Source: Anaerotignum sp. (GTDB taxonomy: Bacteria; Bacillota; Clostridia; Lachnospirales; Anaerotignaceae). Taken from it: a DNA stretch of 37,948 bases. The stretch lies in contig NZ_JAFUMA010000086.1 of the NCBI RefSeq assembly GCF_017483025.1, positions 1 to 37,948 of the forward strand. The letters are read 5' to 3'. How positions within the stretch are numbered: the stretch's first letter is position 1; every line of letters begins with the position of its first letter. Below the pieces are notes generated by a model. That model was not told the DNA's origin and did not search any database. It saw only the letters and a list, made by a program, of their open reading frames with translations. Of the stretch, positions 15,471 to 23,558 are shown in pieces. The position numbers and the translations under genes are program-made.

Positions 15471-15761
15471 ATGTTCAGATTGAACCTTCAGTTCTTCGCG
15501 CACCATAAAGGCGGCGGTTCCACAAAGAACGGTCGTGACTCCAACGCTAAGAGACTTGGTGCAAAACGTGCAGACGGTCAGTACGTACTGGCTGGCAATA
15601 TCTTATACACACAGAGAGGCACAAAGATCCATCCCGGCGTAAACGTTGGCAAGGGCGGTAACGATACACTGTTCGCTCTGGTTGATGGTCGTGTAAAATA
15701 TGAAAGAAAAGGCAGAGACAAAAAACAGGTTTCTGTTTACCCTGTCGAAATCGCTGAATAA
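15471..15761 (+). CDS. rpmA: 50S ribosomal protein L27 with cleavable N-terminal extension
   Basis: L27 reaches the peptidyl-transferase centre with its N-terminus. The 96-residue precursor begins [20 protein letters not shown]. The LNLQFFA part matches the Prp recognition sequence, so cleavage after FFA should yield a mature protein starting HHKGGG. The remaining body ([43 protein letters not shown]) is canonical. GAGGAGGTG precedes the ATG, three bases after the prp stop. It is the last gene before a strong terminator. Confidence 0.98.
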   Translation: MFRLNLQFFAHHKGGGSTKNGRDSNAKRLGAKRADGQYVLAGNILYTQRGTKIHPGVNVGKGGNDTLFALVDGRVKYERKGRDKKQVSVYPVEIAE

Positions 15762-15770
15762 GATTTGCGG

Positions 15771-15803
15771 AGGCTTCAAATGATATCATTTGAAGCCTTT
15801 TTT
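15771..15803 (+). terminator. intrinsic terminator after rpmA
   Basis: Bases 15771-15798 form a perfect 28-base palindrome that folds into a stem of at least 12 bp, followed by T's. It separates the L21-L27 operon from obgE, although some readthrough is possible. Confidence 0.93.
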
Positions 15804-15833
15804 TCAATAATAAATAGAATAAAAGAAGAAGGC

Positions 15834-15863
15834 TTGACAGGTTTGCAGCCTGACGGCTACAGA
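15834..15863 (+). promoter_or_regulatory. possible promoter of obgE
   Basis: TTGACA (15834-15839) is followed after 18 bases by TACAGA (15858-15863). The -35 is perfect and the -10 weak. It lies between the rpmA terminator and obgE, where a promoter would be expected. Confidence 0.4.
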
Positions 15864-15911
15864 GCTGTGAAGTCTTCTTTTCAGAATAGGCAGAAAGAAA
15901 GGAGTATCAAT

Positions 15912-17141
15912 ATGTTTGTAGATAGAGTCAAAATCCACGTAAAAGGCGGCGACGGCGGCGACGGTAAAGTTTCCTTTTACAGAGCAAAATACATTACCCA
16001 CGGCGGCCCCGATGGCGGCGACGGCGGTAAGGGCGGCAACGTTATTTTCGTTGGCGAAAGCGGTATGAACACACTGATGGACTTCCGTTATAAAAGAAAA
16101 TTCGCCGCAACCCCCGGCGAACCTGGCGGCAAACGCAACTGCTTCGGGAAAGACGGCGAAGATGTTATCATCAAAGTACCCGTTGGTACTGTGATCCGTG
16201 AAGCGGAAAGCGGTAAGGTTATGGCGGATATCACTCGCGCAGGCGAAGAAAAGATCCTGATCTATGGCGGGAAAGGCGGCAAGGGCAATCAGCACTTCGC
16301 AACACCCACAAGACAGGCGCCCAGATACGCGGAACCCGGCCGTAAATCCAAAGAATACGACGTTATTCTGGAACTGAAACTGATCGCAGACGTTGGTCTG
16401 ATCGGTTTCCCCAACGTTGGGAAATCCACACTGCTGTCCATGGTAACAAACGCAAACCCTAAAATCGCAAACTACCACTTCACAACACTGGCTCCCAACC
16501 TGGGCGTTGTGGAAGGCAGATTCGGCGATAAATTTGTTATGGCGGATATCCCCGGTCTGGTGGAAGGCGCCAGCGAAGGTATCGGTCTGGGCCATGAATT
16601 CCTGCGCCACGTAGAACGTACAAAGGTATTCATCCATGTGGTTGACGCAGCAGGTGTAGAAGGCGACGACCCTGTGGAAAACTTCGAAAAAATCAATAAA
16701 GAACTGGCGGAATATAAAGAAGACCTGATGAAGCGTCCTCAGGTCATCGCTGCAAATAAAACAGATATCCCCGGTTCCGAAGAAAATGTGGAAAGACTGA
16801 GAGAAATCTATGAACCTCAGGGCTACAAGGTATTCCCCATTTCCGCAGCAACAAACAAAGGTCTGGATGAACTGCTGACAGAAGTTGGCAAGATCCTGAG
16901 AGAATACCCCGAAGATATCATCTTCGAAGAAGAATATGAAGAATACGATGAAGTGCAGGTGGACTTCGAACCCTTCACTATCGAAGAAGTGGAAGAAGGC
17001 TATTTTGTGGTTACCGGCGTCGGCGTAGAGAAGATGATCGGTTATACAAACATCGATACAGAAAAAGGCTTTGCATTCTTCCAGAAATACCTGAAAGAAA
17101 AAGGCATCATCGAGGCCCTGGAAGAAAAGGGCATCCAGTAA
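15912..17141 (+). CDS. obgE: Obg-family GTPase ObgE/CgtA, apparently shortened at the C-terminus
   Basis: Obg is an essential GTPase in 50S assembly and stress signalling. The 409-residue product has the glycine-rich Obg fold (residues 1-158), G1 GFPNVGKS (165-172), G3 DIPG (212-215), G4 NKTD (282-285), G5 SAATNKG, and most of the OCT domain. The stop TAA 17139-17141 is followed in the same frame by GDTVHIYDLDFEFWK and a second TAA at 17187-17189; this continuation is exactly the family's conserved end. A single-base change (for example GAA or AAA to TAA) thus seems to remove 16 residues. ATG 15912 has AAAGGAG upstream; in-frame sequence before it includes the terminator. Confidence 0.95.
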   Translation: MFVDRVKIHVKGGDGGDGKVSFYRAKYITHGGPDGGDGGKGGNVIFVGESGMNTLMDFRYKRKFAATPGEPGGKRNCFGKDGEDVIIKVPVGTVIREAESGKVMADITRAGEEKILIYGGKGGKGNQHFATPTRQAPRYAEPGRKSKEYDVILELKLIADVGLIGFPNVGKSTLLSMVTNANPKIANYHFTTLAPNLGVVEGRFGDKFVMADIPGLVEGASEGIGLGHEFLRHVERTKVFIHVVDAAGVEGDDPVENFEKINKELAEYKEDLMKRPQVIAANKTDIPGSEENVERLREIYEPQGYKVFPISAATNKGLDELLTEVGKILREYPEDIIFEEEYEEYDEVQVDFEPFTIEEVEEGYFVVTGVGVEKMIGYTNIDTEKGFAFFQKYLKEKGIIEALEEKGIQ

Positions 17142-17189
17142 GGCGATACAGTTCATATCTACGATCTGGATTTCGAATTCTGGAAATAA
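17142..17189 (+). other. in-frame remnant of the obgE 3' end behind the premature stop
   Basis: Fifteen sense codons (GDTVHIYDLDFEFWK) and a second stop follow the obgE stop without a frame change. They match the usual end of the OCT domain in Obg proteins. They would be translated only by stop-codon readthrough or if the first stop is a sequencing error. Confidence 0.7.
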
Positions 17190-17203
17190 TAAAGGCACAA
17201 CAA

Positions 17204-17233
17204 AAGGCATCCCAAAAGGGATGCCTTATTTTT
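17204..17233. terminator. bidirectional intrinsic terminator between obgE and the YczE-type gene
   Basis: A 10-bp perfect stem (17204-17213 with 17218-17227), loop AAAA, is followed by ATTTTTT on the plus strand and TTTTGTTGTG-type sequence on the minus strand. The two genes converge here. Confidence 0.92.
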
Positions 17234-17892
17234 TACTTTCCTAACAGGAGTTTCGTTGCCTCCATCACATTCAGATGTTTTACATTTCTTGGCTCAAAGC
17301 GCATCATTCTGCAGACGATCTGCAAAGCAGTGCCGGCGAAGAAAACAGAGATGATTGTCCCGATGCCGATAGGGCCGCCCAGCATCCATCCTGCGAACAG
17401 AACAATGGCAACGATGACTGTCTGGACTACGCCGATGGGGGTGCGGGGGAAGCGTTTGCCGATGGCGATGGTCAGGGAATCGCGGGGGCCGCAGCTCTGC
17501 CCGGCGGACATATAAAAATACTGCCCATAGCCCATGACGAACAGCCCTGCAATGACCATAAGTACACTGAGGGGCAGGCTTTCACTGACGGGAACAGGAT
17601 CAAAATAGCCGATCCAATCCACATAGTTGCCCACCAGAAGAGCATCCAGAATGGTACCGAAGCCGATCTTTTCCTTCATCAAAAGATCGATACACAGGAT
17701 GATGATGCCGCTGATCATATGGACGATACCGAAGCTGATGCCGACCAAGGGGGAAATGGCCATGGAAAGACATTCCCAGGGGGCAATGCCGATATTTGCT
17801 TGCACGGTCAGATAAACCCCGCAGGAATACAAAAATAAGCCAAGGGCAGATCTGAAAATTTGTTTTATCATTTGTATAGATTGGTTTTGCAT
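17233..17892 (-). CDS. YczE/YitT-family integral membrane protein
   Basis: The 219-residue protein has about five membrane segments and family hallmarks: GVYLTVQANIGIAPWECLSMAIS near the start, a membrane helix pair around MISGIIILCIDLL, and GQSCGPRDSLTIAIGKR in the loop after VMGYGQYFYMSA. Such proteins (for example B. subtilis YczE) are poorly understood; YczE is needed for surfactin/bacillaene phenotypes, other members are of unknown role. The ATG at 17892 has AGGAG upstream on its strand. It converges on obgE and has its own promoter, so it is a single-gene unit. Confidence 0.88.
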   Translation of the reverse strand: MQNQSIQMIKQIFRSALGLFLYSCGVYLTVQANIGIAPWECLSMAISPLVGISFGIVHMISGIIILCIDLLMKEKIGFGTILDALLVGNYVDWIGYFDPVPVSESLPLSVLMVIAGLFVMGYGQYFYMSAGQSCGPRDSLTIAIGKRFPRTPIGVVQTVIVAIVLFAGWMLGGPIGIGTIISVFFAGTALQIVCRMMRFEPRNVKHLNVMEATKLLLGK

Positions 17893-17969
17893 GGTGGTTC
17901 TCCTGTTTTATTGTCGCACCTTTTGGGTGCTTATTTTTTTGTAAAGATCATCTTAAGAAATATAAAAGC

Positions 17970-17998
17970 AGTATAGCGTAAAAAATACCATATTTCAA
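17970..17998 (-). promoter_or_regulatory. sigma-A promoter of the YczE-type gene
   Basis: On the minus strand TTGAAA (17993-17998), a 17-base spacer and TATACT (17970-17975) form a good promoter about 78 bases before the start codon. Confidence 0.75.
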
Positions 17999-18066
17999 TG
18001 AAAAAACGATGTATACATAACTTCATTTTCATAGGACAAACTATGTGAAAAAAGTGAGGTGGCAAT

Positions 18067-19305
18067 ATGACTACATTGGAAAGATATCTGCCCAGATGCA
18101 GGATATTTCTGCTGGATGGGCAGAAATTTCGGACAAATCTTCTGGTATTGTTTTTTGAGTTACCATTGCGGCGGGAAACCGCAACGAAAACGGCCCTTTT
18201 GGCAGAAATTCTGAAGCGGGGCGAAGAGCCCGCGAAGCCCGCAAGACAGGCGGAAGAATTGTATGGGGCGTTGTGGGATGTTTCCGTGGTGAAAAAAGGG
18301 GACAGGCAACTGCTTTTGTTTTCGCTGGAAACATTGAAGGCAGTGGAGATGGAAGATGCCCTTTCTTTCCTGCGGGAACGGGCCTTGCGGCCGCTGGAAA
18401 AGGGGTCTTTCAATGAGAAAGCGGTGGAGCGGCAAAAAGCCATTCTGAAACGGAAACTGGATAGTTTGAGGGATGATAAAAAGACTTTTGCCCGCAGGCG
18501 TGCATTGGAGGAAACGGCGGAGGGGGCGGCTTTTGCCATTTCCGGGGATGGCTATGTGGAAGATTTGGATGAAATCAATGCAAAGAATCTGTTCACATGG
18601 TATCAGGATATTGTGGAGAAAGAAGAGGTAAAAATCTTTTTCTGTGGAGAAAAAGAGGAAAAGCCAAAGGTGCTTTCCCTGCGGAGGTATTTTCAGGGCA
18701 GAGTGGCGGTGACGGAAAAAGAAGAGCAGGAAAGTGACAAACATGAATCGCCCCGCTTCATTCAGGAACATACGGATGCAGAACAGGCGCGGCTGCTGCT
18801 GGGGTTCCAGGCCGATGTGGAAAACAGCCGCAGACAGGCGGCATTGCTTTTGTTGAATCAGCTTTTGGGCGGTGACCCCGATTCTGTATTGTTCCAGCAA
18901 ATCAGGGAAGAACAGGGTCTTTGCTATGACATCAAATCCTATCGCTATCCTCTTTCTCCTTACCTTTTTGTGCAGGCGGGCATCAAAGAGGAGGATGCGA
19001 AAGAGACAGGCAAGCTGATTCTAAAATGTCTGGAAAAGCTGAAAAAGGAGGGCGTTTCCCCAGAAAAGCTGCAGCAGGCGAAGGAAAGCATCCTTCGGGA
19101 CTATGATGGCTTGGCGGATAGTCCCTGGGCCATGGTGGATTTTTTTGCAGAGCAGGCCTTGCAGGGAAAGAAACTGAGCACGGAACGATTTTTACGATAT
19201 ATCGAAAAAACGGAAGCAGAGGACATCATTCGGGCGGCGCATCATTTGAAGCTGAAAACCGTTTATCTGCTCAGCGGGAAGGAGGGCAATTATGGCGAGA
19301 ACTGA
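18067..19305 (+). CDS. ymfF: M16-peptidase-like protein YmfF (catalytically inactive partner type)
   Basis: The 412-residue protein has the two-lobed M16 (insulinase/MPP) fold but no zinc-binding H-x-x-E-H motif in its first half, as is usual for YmfF. The second lobe shows the family pattern ARLLLGFQAD, FQQIREEQGLCYDIKSYRYPLSPYLFVQAG and EKLQQAKESILRDYDG. It overlaps the next gene by 14 bases, and that gene encodes the partner with the zinc motif. Databases link this pair (also written YfmF/YfmH) to 5-aminopentanol modification of elongation factor P, but the biochemical role is not settled. GTGAGGTGG precedes the ATG. Confidence 0.88.
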   Translation: MTTLERYLPRCRIFLLDGQKFRTNLLVLFFELPLRRETATKTALLAEILKRGEEPAKPARQAEELYGALWDVSVVKKGDRQLLLFSLETLKAVEMEDALSFLRERALRPLEKGSFNEKAVERQKAILKRKLDSLRDDKKTFARRRALEETAEGAAFAISGDGYVEDLDEINAKNLFTWYQDIVEKEEVKIFFCGEKEEKPKVLSLRRYFQGRVAVTEKEEQESDKHESPRFIQEHTDAEQARLLLGFQADVENSRRQAALLLLNQLLGGDPDSVLFQQIREEQGLCYDIKSYRYPLSPYLFVQAGIKEEDAKETGKLILKCLEKLKKEGVSPEKLQQAKESILRDYDGLADSPWAMVDFFAEQALQGKKLSTERFLRYIEKTEAEDIIRAAHHLKLKTVYLLSGKEGNYGEN

Positions 19306-20527
19306 GAAAAACCAACAGGGAAAGACCAGAAATGGCCTGCAATATTATATCCTGCCCCAGATGGATTTTGGGGAGAAGATGGCGGCTATCGTGGTGAAGC
19401 GAGGGGCAAACCATATCTTCTGGAAGGGAAGGGATGGTGAGGATATCATTTTTCCCCAGGGAACGGCGCATTTTATCGAGCATAAGCTTTTCCAGCAGGA
19501 ATGGGGCGACGCTTTTACAAAATTTACCCAGAATGGTGCCTTTGCCAATGCCTTCACTGATGGGAATAAGACCGTCTATTATTTTACCTGTCGGGAAAAA
19601 TTTATGGAAAATCTGAAATTGCTGTTAGATTTCGTTCAGAAACCGTTCTTTACAAAAGAGGACACGGAACGGGAAAAAGGCATCATCACCAGTGAAATCA
19701 CCATGTATGACGATGACCCCAACTGGATGGTCTATTATCAGATGCTGGAGAGCATGTATGGGAACCATCCCATCAAAAATAAAATTGCGGGAACAGCGGA
19801 AACGGTGGCGGAAATCACAGAAAAGACATTGCAGAAAGCATACGAAACGTATTATACAACGGAAAATATGGTTCTTGTTTGTACAGGGAGCGTGCCGGTG
19901 CGGCAGGTGCGGGCGGCAGCGGAAATGGTAGCTAAACGGGAAACGGATGCCCGTGTCTATTTTCCTATGGAAGAGCCTGCGATTCTGGAAAAATACAAGG
20001 AACGGGAAAGGGGTCTTTCTCAGCCCAATTTTCAGATTGGCTTTAAACTGCCCTCGGCAAAAAAAGAGGACTGGCTTCGTTTGCGTATCGCTGCAGGCTT
20101 TTATCTGGAACTTCTGGCGGGGGAAAGCAGCCGATTTTTCCGCAAGGCTTATGAGAAAGAATTGCTGGATGAACCTTTGGGCAGCGCCTTTTTCTGCGGG
20201 GAAGGCTATGCTTTCGCGGCCTTTTCCGGCAACGGGGAGCATCCCGAAGAAACGGCAGAATTATTGGGAAAAGAACTGGAACGATTGCAAAAGGAAGGTC
20301 TGGACTGGGAGGAGTTTCGCCGCATCCGCAAAAAGATGCTGGGGCGGTTTTTAAGAAGAATGGATTCTTCCCAGAGCCTTTGTATGGGGCAGATCGAATG
20401 GGCCATGATGGGCTCTCCTGCGGCGGAAGTTCTGGAAGTCATCAAGACCATGCAGAAGGAAGAAGCCGAAAAACTGTTGCAAAATGCCTTCTCTAAGGAT
20501 ACAATGGTACTGTCTGTAGTCCGATAA
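19292..20527 (+). CDS. ymfH: M16-peptidase-like protein YmfH with zinc motif
   Basis: The 411-residue protein has the zinc-binding motif HFIEH (about residues 61-65, in FPQGTAHFIEHKLF) and the downstream glutamate region EREKGIITSEITMYDDDP, so it should be the active member of the pair with the preceding gene. M16 enzymes degrade short peptides inside a closed clam-shell chamber. The start ATG 19292 lies within the end of the previous gene and has GGAAGGAGGG upstream. lgt follows after 39 bases, so the three genes probably form one operon. Confidence 0.9.
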   Translation: MARTEKNQQGKTRNGLQYYILPQMDFGEKMAAIVVKRGANHIFWKGRDGEDIIFPQGTAHFIEHKLFQQEWGDAFTKFTQNGAFANAFTDGNKTVYYFTCREKFMENLKLLLDFVQKPFFTKEDTEREKGIITSEITMYDDDPNWMVYYQMLESMYGNHPIKNKIAGTAETVAEITEKTLQKAYETYYTTENMVLVCTGSVPVRQVRAAAEMVAKRETDARVYFPMEEPAILEKYKERERGLSQPNFQIGFKLPSAKKEDWLRLRIAAGFYLELLAGESSRFFRKAYEKELLDEPLGSAFFCGEGYAFAAFSGNGEHPEETAELLGKELERLQKEGLDWEEFRRIRKKMLGRFLRRMDSSQSLCMGQIEWAMMGSPAAEVLEVIKTMQKEEAEKLLQNAFSKDTMVLSVVR

Positions 20528-20566
20528 ATGCGGAACGGGGAACTGCAGAGGAAAGAAGGAATTTGT

Positions 20567-21421
20567 ATGCCTGAAATATGGTTTCCCAATTTAGGAATTG
20601 AAATCGATCACCTGAGCCGCGTGGCTTTTACGGTGCTGGGTAAAAATGTATATTGGTATGGTATTTTCATCGGTCTGGCGGTCATCCTTGGGGTGGCTTT
20701 GGCGATGAAGGAAGCAAAGCGCACCGGGCAGAACCCTGATATGTATGTGGATTTTGTCATCTACGCGTTGATTTTTGCCATTATCGGCGCCAGATTGTAT
20801 TATGTCATTTTCTCCTGGGATTATTACAGCGCTAACCCGGCGAAAATTTTTGCCCTGCGGGAAGGCGGCCTTGCTATCTATGGCGGCATCATCGGTGCGG
20901 TTTTGACGGCCATCGTTTATTGTAAAAAGAAAAAAGTCGATTTCTGGCTTCTGGCGGATACGGCTTCTCCCTGCATTGCCTTTGGGCAGATGCTGGGCAG
21001 ATGGGGCAATTTCTTCAATAGAGAAGCCTTTGGCGGCTTTACAGGTGGTCTTTTTGCCATGCGTCTGCAGGTTGATCAGGTACGCGCGGGGGATATTTCC
21101 CAGCAGGTCATGGAGAACATTATGAATTTTGGCGGTGTGGATTATATTCAGGTGCATCCTACCTTCCTCTATGAATCCATGTGGAACCTGTGTCTGTTCC
21201 TGCTTCTGGTGCTTTACAGACCCAAAAAGAAATTCGGTGGTCAGATCTTAGGCTTGTATTTCCTGGGCTATGCCCTGGGCAGAGTCTGGATCGAAGGCCT
21301 GCGCACAGACCAGCTGATGATCGGCGGCTTTGCAGTTTCTCAGTTGCTTTCTGCATGCATCATCGTGGCTTCTGTCCTGTTCCTCATATGGAAAGGGAAA
21401 AAAGAAAAAACAGCGGAATAA
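20567..21421 (+). CDS. lgt: phosphatidylglycerol:prolipoprotein diacylglyceryl transferase Lgt
   Basis: Lgt transfers diacylglycerol from phosphatidylglycerol to the lipobox cysteine of lipoprotein precursors in the membrane. The 284-residue protein has seven expected membrane segments, the conserved GGLAIYGGIIGA and the signature GRWGNFFNREAFG with the key arginine and asparagines, plus HPTFLYES and GRVWIEGLRTDQL near the end. ATG 20567 has AGAAGGAA upstream; ATG 20528 has no binding site and sits directly behind the previous stop. Its substrates in this window include the two lipoproteins at 24894-25931 and 28579-30114. Confidence 0.96.
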   Translation: MPEIWFPNLGIEIDHLSRVAFTVLGKNVYWYGIFIGLAVILGVALAMKEAKRTGQNPDMYVDFVIYALIFAIIGARLYYVIFSWDYYSANPAKIFALREGGLAIYGGIIGAVLTAIVYCKKKKVDFWLLADTASPCIAFGQMLGRWGNFFNREAFGGFTGGLFAMRLQVDQVRAGDISQQVMENIMNFGGVDYIQVHPTFLYESMWNLCLFLLLVLYRPKKKFGGQILGLYFLGYALGRVWIEGLRTDQLMIGGFAVSQLLSACIIVASVLFLIWKGKKEKTAE

Positions 21422-21441
21422 TGAAAATCGCCCTGCCTCTA

Positions 21442-21512
21442 GAGGAGTCCTTGCAGGACATCCTCGCAGTGCGGCTTAAGAAATAATAGAAAACGATGTT
21501 TTCTTAAGCCGC
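21442..21512 (+). repeat. two strong inverted repeats between lgt and the ABC-F gene
   Basis: The first hairpin pairs GAGGAGTCCT (21442-21451) with AGGAC-A-TCCTC (21455-21465, one bulged A). The second pairs GCGGCTTAAGAAA (21471-21483) with TTTCTTAAGCCGC (21500-21512), 13 bp without mismatch. Neither is followed by a T-run. A 21-codon frame starting at the lgt stop (ATG 21421) spans the first hairpin and ends at 21486. Confidence 0.6.
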
Positions 21513-21559
21513 CACTACATTGGTGGGGCATCTTTACATATAGTTTGGAGTGGAAATAA

Positions 21560-23467
21560 ATGGTTTTATTGACAGCGGAAAATATCAGAAAAAGCTACGG
21601 CACCCGCCTGATCTTCGACGATATTTCCTTCAGCATCCATGAAGGGGATAAGATCGGCGTCATCGGTGTCAACGGCACGGGTAAATCTACATTATTGAAA
21701 ATCATTGCAGGGGTGGATCAGGCGGACAGCGGTACCATCATCACCATGAACGGCATGCGCATTGGCTATCTTTCCCAGAACCCTTTGTTTGTAGAGGGCA
21801 CAACCGTCCTGCAGCAGGTGTTCCGCGGGGAAAACCCCCAGCTGGCACTGGTGCGGGACTATGAAGAAACCATGGCAGCCCTGGCGAAAACGCCTGAAGA
21901 TGAAAAACTGGTAAAAAAAGCGGCAGAACTGGCGGAAAAAATGGACAAGGCGGAAGCGTGGTCTCTGGAAAGCGAAGCAAAGACTATCCTGACAAAACTG
22001 GGCATTTCCGATTTTGAACAGACCGTGGAGACCCTTTCCGGCGGGCAGAAAAAGCGTGTGGCCCTGGCGGCGGCACTAATCGCCCCTGTTGACCTCTTGA
22101 TTCTGGACGAGCCTACCAACCATATTGATAACGACACTGTTGACTGGCTGGAAAAACACCTTGAAAAATACTCTAAGGCACTGCTGATGGTTACCCACGA
22201 TAGATATTTCCTTGACCGTGTTGCCAACCGTACACTGGAATTGGAAAAAGGCAAGATTTATTCCTATCAGGCGAATTATTCCAAATTCCTGGAAATGAAG
22301 GCGGAGAGAGAAGAACTGATTGCCGCCGGGGAACGGAAACGCCAGAATTTCCTGCGTACAGAATTGGAATGGGTGCGCCGCGGTGCTCAGGCCAGAAGCA
22401 CCAAGCAGAAGGCCAGACTGCAGCGTTTCGAAGAGATTTCTGCCATCCGTGCGCCGGAAGAAAAACAGAGCGTAGAACTTTCTTCCGTGGGCAGCAGACT
22501 GGGCAAAAAGACCATTGAACTGGAAAATGTAAGCAAAGCCTATGACGGCAAGACATATATCAGAGATTTCAGCTACATCATCCTGCGTGATGACCGTGTG
22601 GGTATCATTGGGGACAATGGCTGTGGCAAATCAACTTTGCTGAATATCATGACAGGCAAACTGCAGCCTGACAGCGGTTCTGTTGTCCACGGGGAAACAG
22701 TAAAAATCGGCGTATTCGCTCAGGAAAATGTGGACATGGACGAAAATCAGCGGGTCATCGATTATATCCGTGATGAAGCGGAAATTATCCGAACCACAGA
22801 TGGACACATCACCGCATCCCAGATGCTGGATAGATTCCTCTTCCCTCCTTCCATGCAGAGAGGGCCGATCTCTATCCTTTCCGGCGGCGAAAGACGCAGA
22901 CTGTACCTTTGCCGTGTGCTGATGGGGGCGCCCAATATCCTGTTCCTGGACGAACCTACCAATGACCTTGATATCGAAACACTGATGATTCTGGAAGATT
23001 ATCTGGAACATTTCAATGGGGCAGTGGTGGCTGTTTCCCACGACAGATATTTCCTGGATAAAACAATGGGCAGAATCTTCGCTTTCCTTGGAAACGGCAA
23101 TATCAAACAGTATGAAGGTGGTTATTCCGACTGTAAGGCAGCCCGTGAAAAAGAGATGCCCGCTTTTGAGGAAAAGGCTGTGAAGGTGAAAAAAGAAGAA
23201 GCACCCAAGGAAAGAGCCAATGCGCCCATCAAAAAAATGAGCTATAAAGACCAGAGGGAATACGATACCATTGGCGATGAAATTGCCGCTTTGGAAGAAA
23301 AGATCGCCAAGGCCGATGCGGATATGGTGGCTTGTGCCACAGATTTTACCCGCCTGCAGGAACTTTCCGAGGAAAAGGAAAAACTGGAAGCAAAGCTGGA
23401 AGAACGCATGGAACGCTGGATGGAGCTGAGCGAGCTGGCGGAAGAAATCGAACGGAATAAGGGCTGA
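21560..23467 (+). CDS. ABC-F family ATPase, Uup-like
   Basis: ABC-F proteins have two ATPase domains and no membrane part; they act on the ribosome. Domain 1 has Walker A GVNGTGKS (36-43), LSGGQKKR and LLILDEPTNH; domain 2 has GDNGCGKS, LSGGERRR and LFLDEPTND. The linker between them carries ELEWVRRGAQARSTKQKAR, the pattern of Uup rather than of antibiotic-resistance types. The last 95 residues are Lys/Glu-rich with a predicted coiled coil (IGDEIAALEEKIAKADADMV), also Uup-like. The 635-residue length is normal. No terminator separates it clearly from the next gene, which has its own promoter. Confidence 0.93.
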   Translation: MVLLTAENIRKSYGTRLIFDDISFSIHEGDKIGVIGVNGTGKSTLLKIIAGVDQADSGTIITMNGMRIGYLSQNPLFVEGTTVLQQVFRGENPQLALVRDYEETMAALAKTPEDEKLVKKAAELAEKMDKAEAWSLESEAKTILTKLGISDFEQTVETLSGGQKKRVALAAALIAPVDLLILDEPTNHIDNDTVDWLEKHLEKYSKALLMVTHDRYFLDRVANRTLELEKGKIYSYQANYSKFLEMKAEREELIAAGERKRQNFLRTELEWVRRGAQARSTKQKARLQRFEEISAIRAPEEKQSVELSSVGSRLGKKTIELENVSKAYDGKTYIRDFSYIILRDDRVGIIGDNGCGKSTLLNIMTGKLQPDSGSVVHGETVKIGVFAQENVDMDENQRVIDYIRDEAEIIRTTDGHITASQMLDRFLFPPSMQRGPISILSGGERRRLYLCRVLMGAPNILFLDEPTNDLDIETLMILEDYLEHFNGAVVAVSHDRYFLDKTMGRIFAFLGNGNIKQYEGGYSDCKAAREKEMPAFEEKAVKVKKEEAPKERANAPIKKMSYKDQREYDTIGDEIAALEEKIAKADADMVACATDFTRLQELSEEKEKLEAKLEERMERWMELSELAEEIERNKG

Positions 23468-23479
23468 TTTTGGTGGCTA

Positions 23480-23508
23480 TTGCAAAGTAACCATGTTTTT
23501 GGTAAAAT
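23480..23508 (+). promoter_or_regulatory. sigma-A promoter of the CNNM/CorC-type gene
   Basis: TTGCAA (23480-23485), a 17-base spacer and TAAAAT (23503-23508) with TGG before the -10. It starts 13 bases after the ABC-F stop codon. Confidence 0.75.
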
Positions 23509-23558
23509 ATTTTGATGTATTTAAACACAAAAACATTTTATATTAGATTTGGAGAGTG

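Noticed and set aside
15765..15911. N-terminal extension of ObgE by 49 residues
   Set aside because: It runs through the rpmA terminator hairpin; ATG 15912 has the ribosome binding site and the canonical MFVDRVKIHVKGG start.
15804..17210. Long minus-strand open frame across obgE
   Set aside because: It exists because of obgE codon use; no start signals, and the product is Phe/Cys/His-rich nonsense.
17916..17937. GCACC/GGTGC hairpin followed by T's, upstream of the YczE-type gene
   Set aside because: The stem is only 5 bp and on the plus strand no gene ends there; on the minus strand it lies in the leader without a T-run.
21421..21486. 21-codon frame after lgt as a real gene
   Set aside because: No ribosome binding site of its own and it overlaps a hairpin; kept only as part of a possible leader element.
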